A DNA stretch of 64,000 nt from JBALVT01 sp045110675 (GCA_045110675.1 JBGCGJ010000044.1:1-64000), one strand, 5' to 3'. Counted from the stretch's first letter, positions 16,497-25,751 are shown. Numbers and translations: made by a program. The notes: generated from the sequence alone by a model not told the origin.

Positions 16497-18496
16497 GCCT
16501 GTGCACCGTAATTGCCAGGTGGAAGTATCGGGCCTACCACATCTATCAATGGTTGAAGATGTTTTTCAAAACGCTTCCAGGTATTGACGGAGCCAGAGTA
16601 GATCGGCTGGCGTACTTGCTCAGAGCTGGCGGTTCGCACTGCGCGATCATTCTGATGAAAATTCACGCAGCTTTCTTCGAAGGGAAGCCCGCAGTGGTCG
16701 AGAATCCGTCGCACCTGGGTGTCGAGATCGGCGACAACTTCTTCGTACTGCACGTGCAACACTTTGCCGGGAAGCACAGTGTCCCAGTGGTCCATCATCA
16801 ACTGATACTCCAGATAAAACTCCCCGAGTTCAAACAGGTCGTAAGTGAAATTCTGGCCCTTGGCAAAGTGCTGTTTGAAACAACCCATACAACTGTCCAG
16901 TGGGTGTCTTCGGGCGTCGATGATAATCGCATTGGGAAGAATGAGTTGAATAAAGCCGATTTGAGGAAAATTATTCGGCATCTTGTCGGTAAAATGCGGC
17001 GCCCTTAGGCGATGACGCATGGTTTGTTCTATGTACTGTTCTCCGAGCTCTTTCAGTCGATCTGGAGACAATTCAGGGATGACGCCAGGGTAGGTGCTGC
17101 CAGTGCGTCGATCCGTTAGAGACTGGGATACCAGGCTCAGATCGGGCAGTTCACTGGTTCCATCCACCAGCGAGTGGCTTGCTAGTATTTGTTCTAGCAG
17201 TGTAGAACCGGACCGGGGTAGGCCGAGGATAAATATCGGTGAAGCGTCTTGGCAGCCCGCCTCTTGCTGGGCGCATCGCTCGAATAACTCGGCAGTAAAG
17301 GTCTCTCGTATTTTTTGGTGTATCAGTTCGGTTTGAACAGGGTCATAGGCGATGGTGTTGCGATGAGTCTCGTTGGCCTGATTGTAGTATTCAAAGGCGC
17401 GGTCGTAATCCTTGCTGTCTTCAAACGCTTTTCCCAGGGTAAAAGCAAAGTGGACGATAGATTCTTTACTGAGTTGCTCATTTTCCAGTGTATCAATCAT
17501 TCCCTGAATTTCTTCATCATTGAATTTGAAGGTTTTCAAATTTGACAAGCTGTAGTGTATTTCACCGAAGTTGGGGCGCAGGGCCATTGCCGCTCTGTAG
17601 GCGGCGATACCATCTTCCTGACGGCCCAGGGTCTTGAGAACATGCCCCAACCCCAGGTGTGCCCCTGACAGTGTTGGGTCGAGTTCTATTGCCTTAACAT
17701 AGGAGTGCTCTGCCTCTTCGGGGCGAGAACCCATCGCCAGAGCGGCGGCACGGAAATAGTGGCTGATAGGGTTGTTTGGGACTAGCTCGATGGCAGTGTC
17801 CAGGACTTCCACCGCTTCGTCGAATTTATTTTGCTCTTTCAAAACCGTGTTCAGGTCGTGCCAGGCTTCGATGTATCGCGGTGCAATCTCCACCACTCGG
17901 CGTAACAGTGCCTCTGCATCTTCATAGCAGCGCGCTTCCATAGCGATTCTCGCCAGCAGCACCGCCGCGTTGACGTCGCGGGGATTTTGTTTGAGTAAGT
18001 CCTGAGCCAATTTTTCAGATTCGCGAAACTTACCCTGTGCGAATAACGCCGCCGCCTGCTCCATTTGTCCTTTCTGCGGCGACAGTGCCGTCGAGCGGGC
18101 GAACGCTCGATCCGCATCCTCGTTTTTCCCCAGTGCTTTCAACGCGCCGCCAAGTTTGAAAAATGCCTCTGCGTTGTCCGGGGTGAGTTCGGCGGCTTTG
18201 AGCAGATGGGGGAGCGCATCGCCTGGTTTTTTCAAATTCAATAGTACCGTGCCAAGATCTTCTTGCAGGCGTGGAAATCCCGGCGCGATGGATACCGCTC
18301 TGCGCAGTTGCTTTTCGGCTTCTTCCAAATCGCCTTTGCGAAGTAATATGGTTCCCAGCAGGGCGATAAAATTAACGTCACTAGGCTCCTGTGCTATGGC
18401 TTTGCGACAGAGGGATTCCGCCTCTTCATGGGCGTTTTCTTTGAGCAAGTCGATCGCACGATTGAAGGATTTTTGCAGGTTTAGCGGTTCACTCAC
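16493..18496 (-). CDS. TPR-repeat protein with C-terminal sulfotransferase domain
   Basis: The 667-residue fusion protein has about ten tetratricopeptide repeats over residues 5-350. A PAPS-dependent sulfotransferase domain begins near residue 420 with PIFILGLPRSGSTLLEQ, the 5'-phosphosulfate-binding loop. A later IIDARRHPLDSCMGCF segment has the expected 3'-phosphate-binding character. It would transfer sulfate from PAPS to a protein, glycan or lipid; the repeats probably choose or scaffold the acceptor. Start is GTG. It is the promoter-proximal gene of a two-gene unit with the propeller-like protein. A second, shorter protein of the same design lies at 23497-24876. Confidence 0.9.
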   Translation of the reverse strand: MSEPLNLQKSFNRAIDLLKENAHEEAESLCRKAIAQEPSDVNFIALLGTILLRKGDLEEAEKQLRRAVSIAPGFPRLQEDLGTVLLNLKKPGDALPHLLKAAELTPDNAEAFFKLGGALKALGKNEDADRAFARSTALSPQKGQMEQAAALFAQGKFRESEKLAQDLLKQNPRDVNAAVLLARIAMEARCYEDAEALLRRVVEIAPRYIEAWHDLNTVLKEQNKFDEAVEVLDTAIELVPNNPISHYFRAAALAMGSRPEEAEHSYVKAIELDPTLSGAHLGLGHVLKTLGRQEDGIAAYRAAMALRPNFGEIHYSLSNLKTFKFNDEEIQGMIDTLENEQLSKESIVHFAFTLGKAFEDSKDYDRAFEYYNQANETHRNTIAYDPVQTELIHQKIRETFTAELFERCAQQEAGCQDASPIFILGLPRSGSTLLEQILASHSLVDGTSELPDLSLVSQSLTDRRTGSTYPGVIPELSPDRLKELGEQYIEQTMRHRLRAPHFTDKMPNNFPQIGFIQLILPNAIIIDARRHPLDSCMGCFKQHFAKGQNFTYDLFELGEFYLEYQLMMDHWDTVLPGKVLHVQYEEVVADLDTQVRRILDHCGLPFEESCVNFHQNDRAVRTASSEQVRQPIYSGSVNTWKRFEKHLQPLIDVVGPILPPGNYGAQA

Positions 18497-18667
18497 ACGA
18501 GATCCTAGGCGTAGCAGTTATAGGGAAAACACGTTCTGGTGTGGCCTGGAACGCAACGCTAAATCATATAAATATCGCCGGTTTTAGGCCAGCTATTTTT
18601 CCACTGATAAGCAAGTTGTACTCCGGGCGTCAAATCGTGAATACTGGGTACACAAGCTATAAAATAA

Positions 18668-20761
18668 ATGGAGAGCGATGTGAATCGCCATTACGAAGTA
18701 CTATTTGAGCCGGTGAAAATCGGCCCCGTGGTTGCACCAAATCGCTTTTATCAAGTACCCCATGCCAGTGGTATGACCGAGGCGAACCCGAGGGTTCGGG
18801 CGGCGTTTCGGGAAACCAAGGCTGAGGGGGGCTGGGGGGTTGTGACCACAGGAGCGGTGTCTACTCACCCCTCTTCAGATGACAGTCCTCTGCCTTTTGC
18901 CAGGCTCTGGGACGACAACGATATTCGTTCTCACGCACTGAGTTGCGACGCTATCCACAAGCACGGCTCTCTGGCGGCGGTAGAATTGTGGCACGGCGGT
19001 GCGGCGGTGATGAACCGCACTTCCAGAATCGCTCCCTATTCGCCATCAGGTATTCCCTGGGCGGCAACGCATGTAGGCTTTATGGGAAATTTGCGCCCAA
19101 GAATCATGGACGCCAAGGACATTCGCGATGTCATCGGCTGGCAGGTTGATGCAGCAAAGAGAGCCGTGAGCGCGGGTTTTGACATCGTCTATATTTACGC
19201 CGGTATGGGTTATTTGGGTTACGAATTCCTCCTTGAGGAATACAACCACCGTACCGACTGCTACGGCGGTAGTGTTGAAAATCGCGTTCGCTTTGTCCGC
19301 GAGTTAATCGAGGCCACTAAAGAAGCAGTGGGAGATACCTGTGCCGTGGCTTTGCGAATCAGTCTGGAGGAACTTCGAGCGAAGGCAAGTCAGCACCATG
19401 CTTCGCAAGCGCATGAAGTGGTTAGCCTGCTGGCGGATGTACCGGATTTATGGGATGTCAAAATGGACTCCAGTCCCACCGACTGTGGCGCTTCACGTTT
19501 CCGCCCGGAGGGAGCTCATGAGCCCATTATCGATTTCGTTAAAAAAGTGACCAACAAACCCGTGGTAGGCGTGGGCAGGTTTACATCTCCGGATACTATG
19601 GTTTCCCAGATCAAACGGGGTGTTCTGGATTTGATCGGTGGGGCCAGACCTTCTATAGCAGATCCTTTCTTACCCAATAAAATCCGCGAAGGGCGAGAGG
19701 ATGAAATTCGCGAATGCATTGGGTGTAATATTTGTATCGCCAGTTGGCACGACGGTGTTCCCGTGCGCTGCACACAAAATGCGACTGCGGGGGAGGAGTG
19801 GCGAAAGAAATGGCACCCTGAACGGTTCAAATCTGCCGGTAGTGAGGATTCAATTCTAGTAGTGGGCGGAGGGCCCGCGGGGTTGGAAGCTGGATTAATA
19901 GCGGCGAAGCGCGGTTATAGAGTCACTATTGCAGACTCCGCCACTGAACTCGGCGGCAGATTGCGTTTCGAGACATCTCTGCCAGGTCTGAGTACCTGGG
20001 GCAGGGTGGCAGACTATCGCTTGTATGCCTTAAAACAAATGGGCAACGTTGATCTCTATACCGACAGCGAGCTTGGTATTGATGAGGTATTGGGGCTTGA
20101 ACACAATCACGTAGCCATCGCCACCGGCGCCCATTGGACGAAGGCATTGTATTCATCTCTGGAAATCCCTCATGGCAGTTTGGAACGCCCCGGAGTGTAT
20201 ACGCCGGACGATCTCGCCAATGGCTTTGTGCCCAGCGGTCCCGTATTAGTTTACGATTTCGACAACTACTATCTCGGCGGGTCGATTGCCGAATATCTTG
20301 CCGGCAAAGGCTTGGATGTGTCTTATGTAACGCCAGCAGGCCACGCCTCCGCGTGGACGATCATGACCAACGAGCAACCTTTCGTACATCAGTCTCTAGC
20401 GCGTTTGGAGGTGGAGGTATTGACACAAATGTTACTCGAAAACTTCGATGGCGAACGAGTCGATCTAGCCAATATTTTTACCGGAAGAGCGCAGTCAATA
20501 CCCGCATCATCGGTTGTCCTTGTTGGTATGAGGTTGCCCAATGACGAGCTTTATCATGGGCTTACTGCGCTTGGGGAAGCGCGCTTACGTGATGCCGGCA
20601 TCAAATCGGTTAAGCGCATAGGTGATGCTTTGGCAGCGGGTGCATTGGTTCACGCTGTGTACTCGGGGCATGAGTATGCACGTGAACTGGATAACCACTC
20701 TGACCCCTTGTATCTCAGAGATATTCCGATTGCAGAAAGCCCGCCGGGGCCTGTTGTTTAG
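18668..20761 (+). CDS. TMADH/DgcA/StcD-like FMN, 4Fe-4S and FAD oxidoreductase
   Basis: The 697-residue enzyme has the trimethylamine-dehydrogenase layout. An N-terminal old-yellow-enzyme barrel opens with LFEPVKIGPVVAPNRFYQVPH. A 4Fe-4S cluster motif follows, C350-x2-C353-x2-C356-x11-C368. A C-terminal dinucleotide-binding half begins ILVVGGGPAGLEAG. Relatives oxidatively demethylate dimethylglycine (DgcA), methylproline (StcD) or methylamines. It converges with a Rieske oxygenase gene ending four bases away, which recalls the Stc2/StcD pair of proline-betaine degradation. A GTG at codon 5 (18680), preceded by GGAGAG, is an alternative start. Substrate is inferred. Confidence 0.88.
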   Translation: MESDVNRHYEVLFEPVKIGPVVAPNRFYQVPHASGMTEANPRVRAAFRETKAEGGWGVVTTGAVSTHPSSDDSPLPFARLWDDNDIRSHALSCDAIHKHGSLAAVELWHGGAAVMNRTSRIAPYSPSGIPWAATHVGFMGNLRPRIMDAKDIRDVIGWQVDAAKRAVSAGFDIVYIYAGMGYLGYEFLLEEYNHRTDCYGGSVENRVRFVRELIEATKEAVGDTCAVALRISLEELRAKASQHHASQAHEVVSLLADVPDLWDVKMDSSPTDCGASRFRPEGAHEPIIDFVKKVTNKPVVGVGRFTSPDTMVSQIKRGVLDLIGGARPSIADPFLPNKIREGREDEIRECIGCNICIASWHDGVPVRCTQNATAGEEWRKKWHPERFKSAGSEDSILVVGGGPAGLEAGLIAAKRGYRVTIADSATELGGRLRFETSLPGLSTWGRVADYRLYALKQMGNVDLYTDSELGIDEVLGLEHNHVAIATGAHWTKALYSSLEIPHGSLERPGVYTPDDLANGFVPSGPVLVYDFDNYYLGGSIAEYLAGKGLDVSYVTPAGHASAWTIMTNEQPFVHQSLARLEVEVLTQMLLENFDGERVDLANIFTGRAQSIPASSVVLVGMRLPNDELYHGLTALGEARLRDAGIKSVKRIGDALAAGALVHAVYSGHEYARELDNHSDPLYLRDIPIAESPPGPVV

Positions 20762-20765
20762 CAGC

Positions 20766-21911
20766 TCACAAGTACGCGCCGATCCGATCAGTGACGTACT
20801 TGCGAATATCCAGGTTCCAATCTTCCATCGGTGCGTAGACACCTTGGGTATGTACTCGGGCTGACATACCCTTTTGAACTCGCTCGCAGATGCTCCAGTC
20901 CTGACGGTTGACCAGATGCCAGAACTCCACCGCATCGGAAGGATCGAAGTCCGGCTTTTCCATTTCATAGTTTTCAAATAGAAACAGGCAGTCGATTTCC
21001 GTCTTCCCAGGCCCTTTAGGGTGCAGGATAAAAGCCACAACGTGATCACTGGCGAGGCTCAAAAACAAGTTGGGGTAGATGAGGTCGCCCTTGTGCCGTA
21101 CTTGTTCGTCCTCGTTTAAGCCCGGAAACATTCTGCGTTCTGTTGTACCACTTGCGGTGAAGGTCACCGCGCCTTCTCGGTGGGGAACCCCCCTTTCCCA
21201 ATCGAGTTCGGACCCTCCTGACGCTTTAAAGGAAGGTACAATTTGGCATAACTCTGGGTGAACAGGGCCACAGTGATAACACTCGTTGTAGTTCTCACAT
21301 AGGACTTTCCAATTTGCCTCTACCTGATACCGAATGCGATGGCCGACTTGTAGATTGGACAGCGGATAGCGTGTAAAGCGCTGTGCTATGGCGGCGATGT
21401 CCTCCTGGAAGTTTGCAGCGTCGTCAGGTGTCAAATTGAGAAAGATAAAACCGCCCCAGGTTTCACATCCCACGCGATGCAGTTGGATATCGTCGGTTTT
21501 GAAGCCGGTGTTTTCCGTCATGTGAGGCGCGCGCTGCAGTTGGCCATCTAAGTTATAGGTCCAGGAATGATAGGGACACATGATGCTGCGTTTATTGATG
21601 ACGCCACCTCGTAAGGGGAGTCGATCCTTCGAATCTTCTTGTTCGCCAACAGGGCACAACTGCGCCCCCCGATGACGACAGACGTTGTAAAAAGCCCTGA
21701 GCCCGTTGTCGTCATTCCGCAGCAGAATAATACTTTGGCCATGCAGTTCCAGTACCCTATGATCTCCAGGGCCGGGAATATCCTCTTGCCGTCCAACGCA
21801 TAGCCACTCCCCGAAAAATATGTGCTCACACTCCAGGGCGTAAACGCTGTCGTCGAGATACCAGCTACTGGGTAGTGTTGCCTCCAGATTTCCAGCAAGA
21901 ACATTGCTCAT
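20766..21911 (-). CDS. Rieske non-haem iron oxygenase, alpha subunit, GbcA/Stc2-like, with enlarged Rieske loop
   Basis: The 381-residue protein is a ring-hydroxylating-type oxygenase. The Rieske cluster ligands are C78-x-H80 and C112-x2-H115 (CRH and CPYH). The mononuclear iron region is NYNECYHCGPVHPEL, and the C-terminal domain contains the remaining ligand. The closest type by motif is the N-demethylating group (glycine-betaine GbcA, stachydrine Stc2). The segment between the two Rieske motifs is 31 residues, against 17 in the other Rieske protein of this window, so a 14-residue insertion is present. Neighbours are the StcD/DgcA-like flavoenzyme and a divergent 2-oxoglutarate oxygenase. 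No reductase partner gene lies nearby. Confidence 0.88.
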   Translation of the reverse strand: MSNVLAGNLEATLPSSWYLDDSVYALECEHIFFGEWLCVGRQEDIPGPGDHRVLELHGQSIILLRNDDNGLRAFYNVCRHRGAQLCPVGEQEDSKDRLPLRGGVINKRSIMCPYHSWTYNLDGQLQRAPHMTENTGFKTDDIQLHRVGCETWGGFIFLNLTPDDAANFQEDIAAIAQRFTRYPLSNLQVGHRIRYQVEANWKVLCENYNECYHCGPVHPELCQIVPSFKASGGSELDWERGVPHREGAVTFTASGTTERRMFPGLNEDEQVRHKGDLIYPNLFLSLASDHVVAFILHPKGPGKTEIDCLFLFENYEMEKPDFDPSDAVEFWHLVNRQDWSICERVQKGMSARVHTQGVYAPMEDWNLDIRKYVTDRIGAYL

Positions 21912-22046
21912 GTCGGTTCCAGTTAGGGTGTGTGGACACCTTTATTTTACCTCAGTGCGGGCGAGAACTCCCAGCTTGAGATTCCGCAATAGGGGTTTTC
22001 TATGGTAAATTCAGCGGCTGTTTTAGCGTAAAGGGCACACACAGCG

Positions 22047-22613
22047 ATGGACATTGGTCAGCCATTGAGGGAGCTAGGGGAATTCGATATCTCAGGTTTG
22101 CAGGATGTGATCCTGGGTTTGGGCGACGATGACTGGCTGGGCAACGAATATCGCCAGGATACCTACGAGGTTCACGAGCAAACCCAGTCAATCGTAATGG
22201 TGTTCACCGACGGTTCCGGTTGGCCAAATATTGAAGTCGTTAGAGAATCAGGTTGGGATCTACTCGCCGAACAGGCGGTCCCCCTCATGCATGAGATATT
22301 GGAGAAACACTATCCGCCCGGTGGAACGATTATCCGCGCTATGGCCGCTCGCTTGATTCCCGGTGGCATTATCAAGCCACACAAAGACAAGCACCCATCA
22401 TTTCACTTCGGCCATCGGATTCACATTCCACTCGTCACCAACCCCCGAGTGCGGTTTATGTTGGACGGCAAACCTTACAAGTTTGAAGTGGGAAAGGTTT
22501 ATGAAATCAACAACCAGAAGCAGCACAGCGTAATGAACAAAGGTGACGAGGGGCGCATCAATTTTATTTTTGACTATGTGCCGCCTCAGAATCTCGGCCA
22601 GGACGGGTCATAA
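22047..22613 (+). CDS. Aspartyl/asparaginyl beta-hydroxylase-like 2-oxoglutarate oxygenase
   Basis: The 188-residue protein is a small Fe(II)/2-oxoglutarate dioxygenase. The iron triad is visible as H112-x-D114 (IIKPHKDKHP) and H160 (NNQKQHSV), with R170 (GRINFIFDYV) as the likely 2-oxoglutarate ligand. Homologues hydroxylate Asp/Asn side chains, or small amino acids such as proline and peptidic precursors. The gene is divergent from the Rieske oxygenase gene across 135 bases. Its 3' end overlaps the opposing DUF1304 gene by 50 bases. If the Rieske/flavoenzyme pair handles a proline-type betaine, a hydroxylase acting on the product would fit, but this is speculative. Confidence 0.85.
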   Translation: MDIGQPLRELGEFDISGLQDVILGLGDDDWLGNEYRQDTYEVHEQTQSIVMVFTDGSGWPNIEVVRESGWDLLAEQAVPLMHEILEKHYPPGGTIIRAMAARLIPGGIIKPHKDKHPSFHFGHRIHIPLVTNPRVRFMLDGKPYKFEVGKVYEINNQKQHSVMNKGDEGRINFIFDYVPPQNLGQDGS

Positions 22614-22959
22614 AAACCAGAACTAACGCGAAACAGGCAGGAATGCCCTGCACGAAAAATATTCTGGGGCTGACAGTTGCTGCGCCGAATAAACCCGCGA
22701 CCACAACGCAGCCTAGGAAAAAAATCTTCAAATCGAATGCGTTGCTTTTACTCATTAGTGACCACAGTAGTCCAGCCGCGAGAAAGCCATTGTAAAGCCC
22801 TTGATTAGCCGCCAATGCCGCCGTCTCTGCGGCGAACTCCGGCGTCAGATTGAAGGTTTTCAGACCAATCGGACCCTGCCACAAAAACATTTCCACGATA
22901 AGAAACCACAGATGCTCTAAAGCGACGATTGCCACCATGACGCTGGCCAAACTTTTCAT
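22564..22959 (-). CDS. DUF1304 membrane protein
   Basis: The 131-residue protein has four hydrophobic segments and the DUF1304 pattern: VALEHLWFLIVEMFLW in helix 1, then NQGLYNGFLAAGLLWSL in helix 2. It is a small inner-membrane protein of unknown function. AGGAG stands seven bases before the ATG. The last 50 bases overlap the convergent 2-oxoglutarate oxygenase gene, so each transcript carries antisense to the other's 3' end. Confidence 0.85.
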   Translation of the reverse strand: MKSLASVMVAIVALEHLWFLIVEMFLWQGPIGLKTFNLTPEFAAETAALAANQGLYNGFLAAGLLWSLMSKSNAFDLKIFFLGCVVVAGLFGAATVSPRIFFVQGIPACFALVLVFMTRPGRDSEAAHSQK

Positions 22960-22981
22960 GACTTGTCTCCTCGAGGAGTTG

Positions 22982-23443
22982 CTATTGGTAGATTTCGCCT
23001 TCGTGCTTTAACCAGCCATCGATATGTCGACCACCGGGGTCGTGATGCGTCCAATGTACCACACCACCTTTCTCATTCCATTCGTATTCACCGTAGAATT
23101 CCACGGTGTCTCCTTCACGAAGACTGTTTATTCGCGGTGCCAAATCTATGTTGTGTGCGATAAGCAGGCGTAAACCGGAGGGGATTTTAAGTATCATTTT
23201 CTGGTGGCGACTGCCTTTGTTATCATCCGGTAAAATGCGAACGACCACTCCAGAACCCATGACCTGTTCATCACTGCGTCGGTTTTCGTAGGCCGCATTC
23301 ACCTGCTGATTGTTTGGCGTTACTTGCCCTGTATCGCCAGAAGTACTGTTAGAGGATTCCTCGGTGTTGTTGTACAGTGCTACACCGAGGGCCAGTACCA
23401 GGATGATGTAGCGGATGGTCTTCTTCGACAAGAGTTTATTCAC
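22982..23443 (-). CDS. DUF3465 membrane-anchored protein
   Basis: The product of about 153 residues has one N-terminal membrane anchor (KKTIRYIILVLALGVALY), a Ser/Thr/Gln-rich linker and a compact C-terminal OB-like domain. That domain contains GSGVVVRILPDDNKGSRHQK, LIAHNIDLAPRI and VVHWTHHDPGGRHIDGWLKH, as in DUF3465 proteins. Function is unknown; the domain would be periplasmic. The GTG at 23443 is preferred because GGAG lies seven bases upstream. An in-frame GTG four codons earlier (23455) has no such site. Confidence 0.82.
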   Translation of the reverse strand: MNKLLSKKTIRYIILVLALGVALYNNTEESSNSTSGDTGQVTPNNQQVNAAYENRRSDEQVMGSGVVVRILPDDNKGSRHQKMILKIPSGLRLLIAHNIDLAPRINSLREGDTVEFYGEYEWNEKGGVVHWTHHDPGGRHIDGWLKHEGEIYQ

Positions 23444-23496
23444 AGTGTTCTCCACACGTCTTTTTATTGATTTTTTCCTTTGGTGTTGTAGCTGTA

Positions 23497-24876
23497 TCAG
23501 GCATAGCGATCAAGAATAGGTGCCAGCACAGTCTTCAGTTCGTCCAGCTCGCTATTGAAGTGGCTCCACTGTCCAATCCCTCCTGTGTAGATGGGAAGTC
23601 TAACCTGCTGGGAACTCGCTGTGTGAATCGCGCGATCATTTTTGTAAAAGTGCAGGCAGTCTTCCTCTTCAGGCAATTCCAGAAAGTTGAGAATTCGCTT
23701 CACCTGGGATTCGAGGTCTCCGACAGTATCTTCGTATTGCACTCGCAGCACTTTACCCGGTAGCACCTCGTCCCAGTGGTCCATAACTCGTTGGTACTGC
23801 AAAAAGTATTCGCCGATCTCGGTTTGGTCATAGCAGTAATTTTGGCCGCGGGCATAAAGTTGCTTTAGATTGGCCACACAGGTGTCGAGTGGATGACGTC
23901 TCGCGTCGATGATTTTTGCATTGGGCAGTATCGAGTGAATAAACCCTATGTAGAGAAAGTTTTCTGGCCGTTTGTCGATGAACTTGAGGCTGGTATCTGT
24001 ACGATGGCCAGATACCAGCTCGAGGTATCTGGCACCCAAAAGAATCAGCTTGCGTGAGTCCAGCCTTTGCAATACCGCCGGATATTGCATCGCTCGTGTG
24101 GCTTTTCTGCCGAAGGTTTTAGTAAGCCGCTTGATATACGGTAACTCACCGCAGGCTTCAATCATCGAATGACTATCCAGAATTTGCTCGACTAAGGTCG
24201 AGCCTGAACGGGGCATGCCGAGGATGAAGATGGGTGCTGCGTCTGAGTGGCCTCCGCCCGCGGTCTTGGCAAAAAACTCATGACTAAAGTGTTTGATGAG
24301 CTCATTAGCGGCGGACTCGGTAACAACAGGGTCATAGTTGACTTTCATTCGCTGCGCTGTGTTGCCCCGTGAGTAGTAGTCCCATGCTGCGCGATAGTCC
24401 CAACGGTCTTCGTGGGCTTTGCCCAGGGCAAAGAAGAAATTTATTTTGGATGTATCAGTTATAGTGTCTTTTTCTACGCGCCGCTGCATTTCCTCGATTA
24501 GCGCATCGTCAAAGCGATAGGTTTTAATATTGGCCAAGCTGTAGTAGGCCTCGCCCTGATCTGGGCGTTGTTCGATACACATCTTATAGTTGCGAATGCT
24601 CTCCTGGGTTTCCCCAAGGGCCTTCAATACATGTCCAAGCCCCAATAGTGCCCCGGGATGCCCGGGGGATAGTTGCAGGCATCGTTTATACGCAGCAGCC
24701 GACTCGCTGGATTGCCCGGCTCGGGCCAACACGACTGCGTGGCGAAAATGAACAATGGGAGCGTTGGGCATTTTACTCGCGAGCAGGCCTAGAAGCTCAG
24801 CAGCTTCGGTGTATTTTCCACTCTTTTTCAGATTGCCGGCGTGTTCAAAAACCGCGGCGATTTCTTCAGCAGTCAT
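23497..24876 (-). CDS. TPR-repeat protein with C-terminal sulfotransferase domain (shorter form)
   Basis: The 459-residue protein has about three to four TPR units over residues 1-140, a helical linker, then a sulfotransferase domain starting PIFILGMPRSGSTLVEQ (PAPS 5'-phosphosulfate loop) near residue 215, with IIDARRHPLDTC further on. It closely resembles the C-terminal half of the protein at 16493-18496; shared segments include DKRPENF/DKMPNNF, HWD.VLPGKVL.VQYE and HTASSQQVR.PIY. The two are paralogues with different numbers of repeats. The acceptor is unknown. It ends just before the DUF3465 gene and may share its transcript. Confidence 0.9.
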   Translation of the reverse strand: MTAEEIAAVFEHAGNLKKSGKYTEAAELLGLLASKMPNAPIVHFRHAVVLARAGQSSESAAAYKRCLQLSPGHPGALLGLGHVLKALGETQESIRNYKMCIEQRPDQGEAYYSLANIKTYRFDDALIEEMQRRVEKDTITDTSKINFFFALGKAHEDRWDYRAAWDYYSRGNTAQRMKVNYDPVVTESAANELIKHFSHEFFAKTAGGGHSDAAPIFILGMPRSGSTLVEQILDSHSMIEACGELPYIKRLTKTFGRKATRAMQYPAVLQRLDSRKLILLGARYLELVSGHRTDTSLKFIDKRPENFLYIGFIHSILPNAKIIDARRHPLDTCVANLKQLYARGQNYCYDQTEIGEYFLQYQRVMDHWDEVLPGKVLRVQYEDTVGDLESQVKRILNFLELPEEEDCLHFYKNDRAIHTASSQQVRLPIYTGGIGQWSHFNSELDELKTVLAPILDRYA

Positions 24877-24938
24877 GGATGGAGTATGTCAGAAAGAAGT
24901 AAATGTGGAGCATTCCGTGGCGATGTATTGCGGTGCTA

Positions 24939-25751
24939 TTATTCTACAGGCTTTTTCCGCGCTTGATTAAGCATAATCCAACCGGCGACGATCACACCGA
25001 CTGCTACCATCGCGATGATGATTGTCGCGAGTGCATTGATCTCCGGTGTTATCCCCAGTTTTACCTTGGAAAAAATCACCATAGGTAATGTGCTGGCGCC
25101 AGCACCAGAAGTAAAACTCGCAATGACCAAATCGTCAAGAGAGAGTGTAAATGCCAGCAACCAACCGGACATCATTGCTGGAGCGATGAGTGGAAGTGTT
25201 ATATCCCAAGTCACTTGAAAGGGACGCCCCCCCAGATCCATGGCAGCTTCTTCCAATGATTGATCCATGCTCGCCAGACGAGATTGCACGACAACCGCGA
25301 CATAGGCCATTGAGAAAGTGATATGAGCAATGGTAATGGTGGTAGCCCCTCTGGCGCTCGGCCAGCCGGTAAGTTCCTGTAGGCTGACAAACAACAATAG
25401 CAGAGACAAGCCGGTAATCACTTCCGGCATAACCAATGGCGCGGCAATCAACCCGGTAAACAAGGTTCGTCCCCGATAGCGTCCCATCCGGTTGAGAGCG
25501 AGTCCCGCCAGGGTGCCAAATGCGGTGGCAAAACTCGCGCTTACCACTGCCACTTTCAGACTTAGCAGTGCAGCGGATAAAATCTGCTCGTTTTCAAACA
25601 GAGCCGTGTACCAGCGAGTAGAGAAACCACCCCAGACAGTCGCAAAGCGTGATTCGTTGAAGGAGTAAGCCATCATGACAAAAATGGGAATGTAGAGAAA
25701 GGCGAAGCCAAAGCTCACTGTGGTTAACAATAGTATGGAACGATTCTTCAT
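24939..25751 (-). CDS. potI: PotI-like ABC transporter permease
   Basis: The 270-residue inner-membrane permease has about six hydrophobic segments. The EAA loop is EEAAMDLGGRPFQVTWDITLPLIAPAM, the contact site for the ATPase. It is the second permease of the Pot-type (spermidine/putrescine) importer; relatives with this layout also carry other small cationic amines. The start at ATG 25751 overlaps the stop of the first permease gene as ATGA and gives normal length. A longer in-frame reading into the upstream gene is not used. It is the last gene of the leftward operon. Confidence 0.9.
   Translation of the reverse strand: MKNRSILLLTTVSFGFAFLYIPIFVMMAYSFNESRFATVWGGFSTRWYTALFENEQILSAALLSLKVAVVSASFATAFGTLAGLALNRMGRYRGRTLFTGLIAAPLVMPEVITGLSLLLLFVSLQELTGWPSARGATTITIAHITFSMAYVAVVVQSRLASMDQSLEEAAMDLGGRPFQVTWDITLPLIAPAMMSGWLLAFTLSLDDLVIASFTSGAGASTLPMVIFSKVKLGITPEINALATIIIAMVAVGVIVAGWIMLNQARKKPVE

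Noticed and set aside
20134..20544. Plus-strand 136-codon frame within the TMADH-like gene
   Set aside because: It is an alternate-frame shadow of the flavoprotein with Arg/Ser/Cys-rich, non-folding composition.
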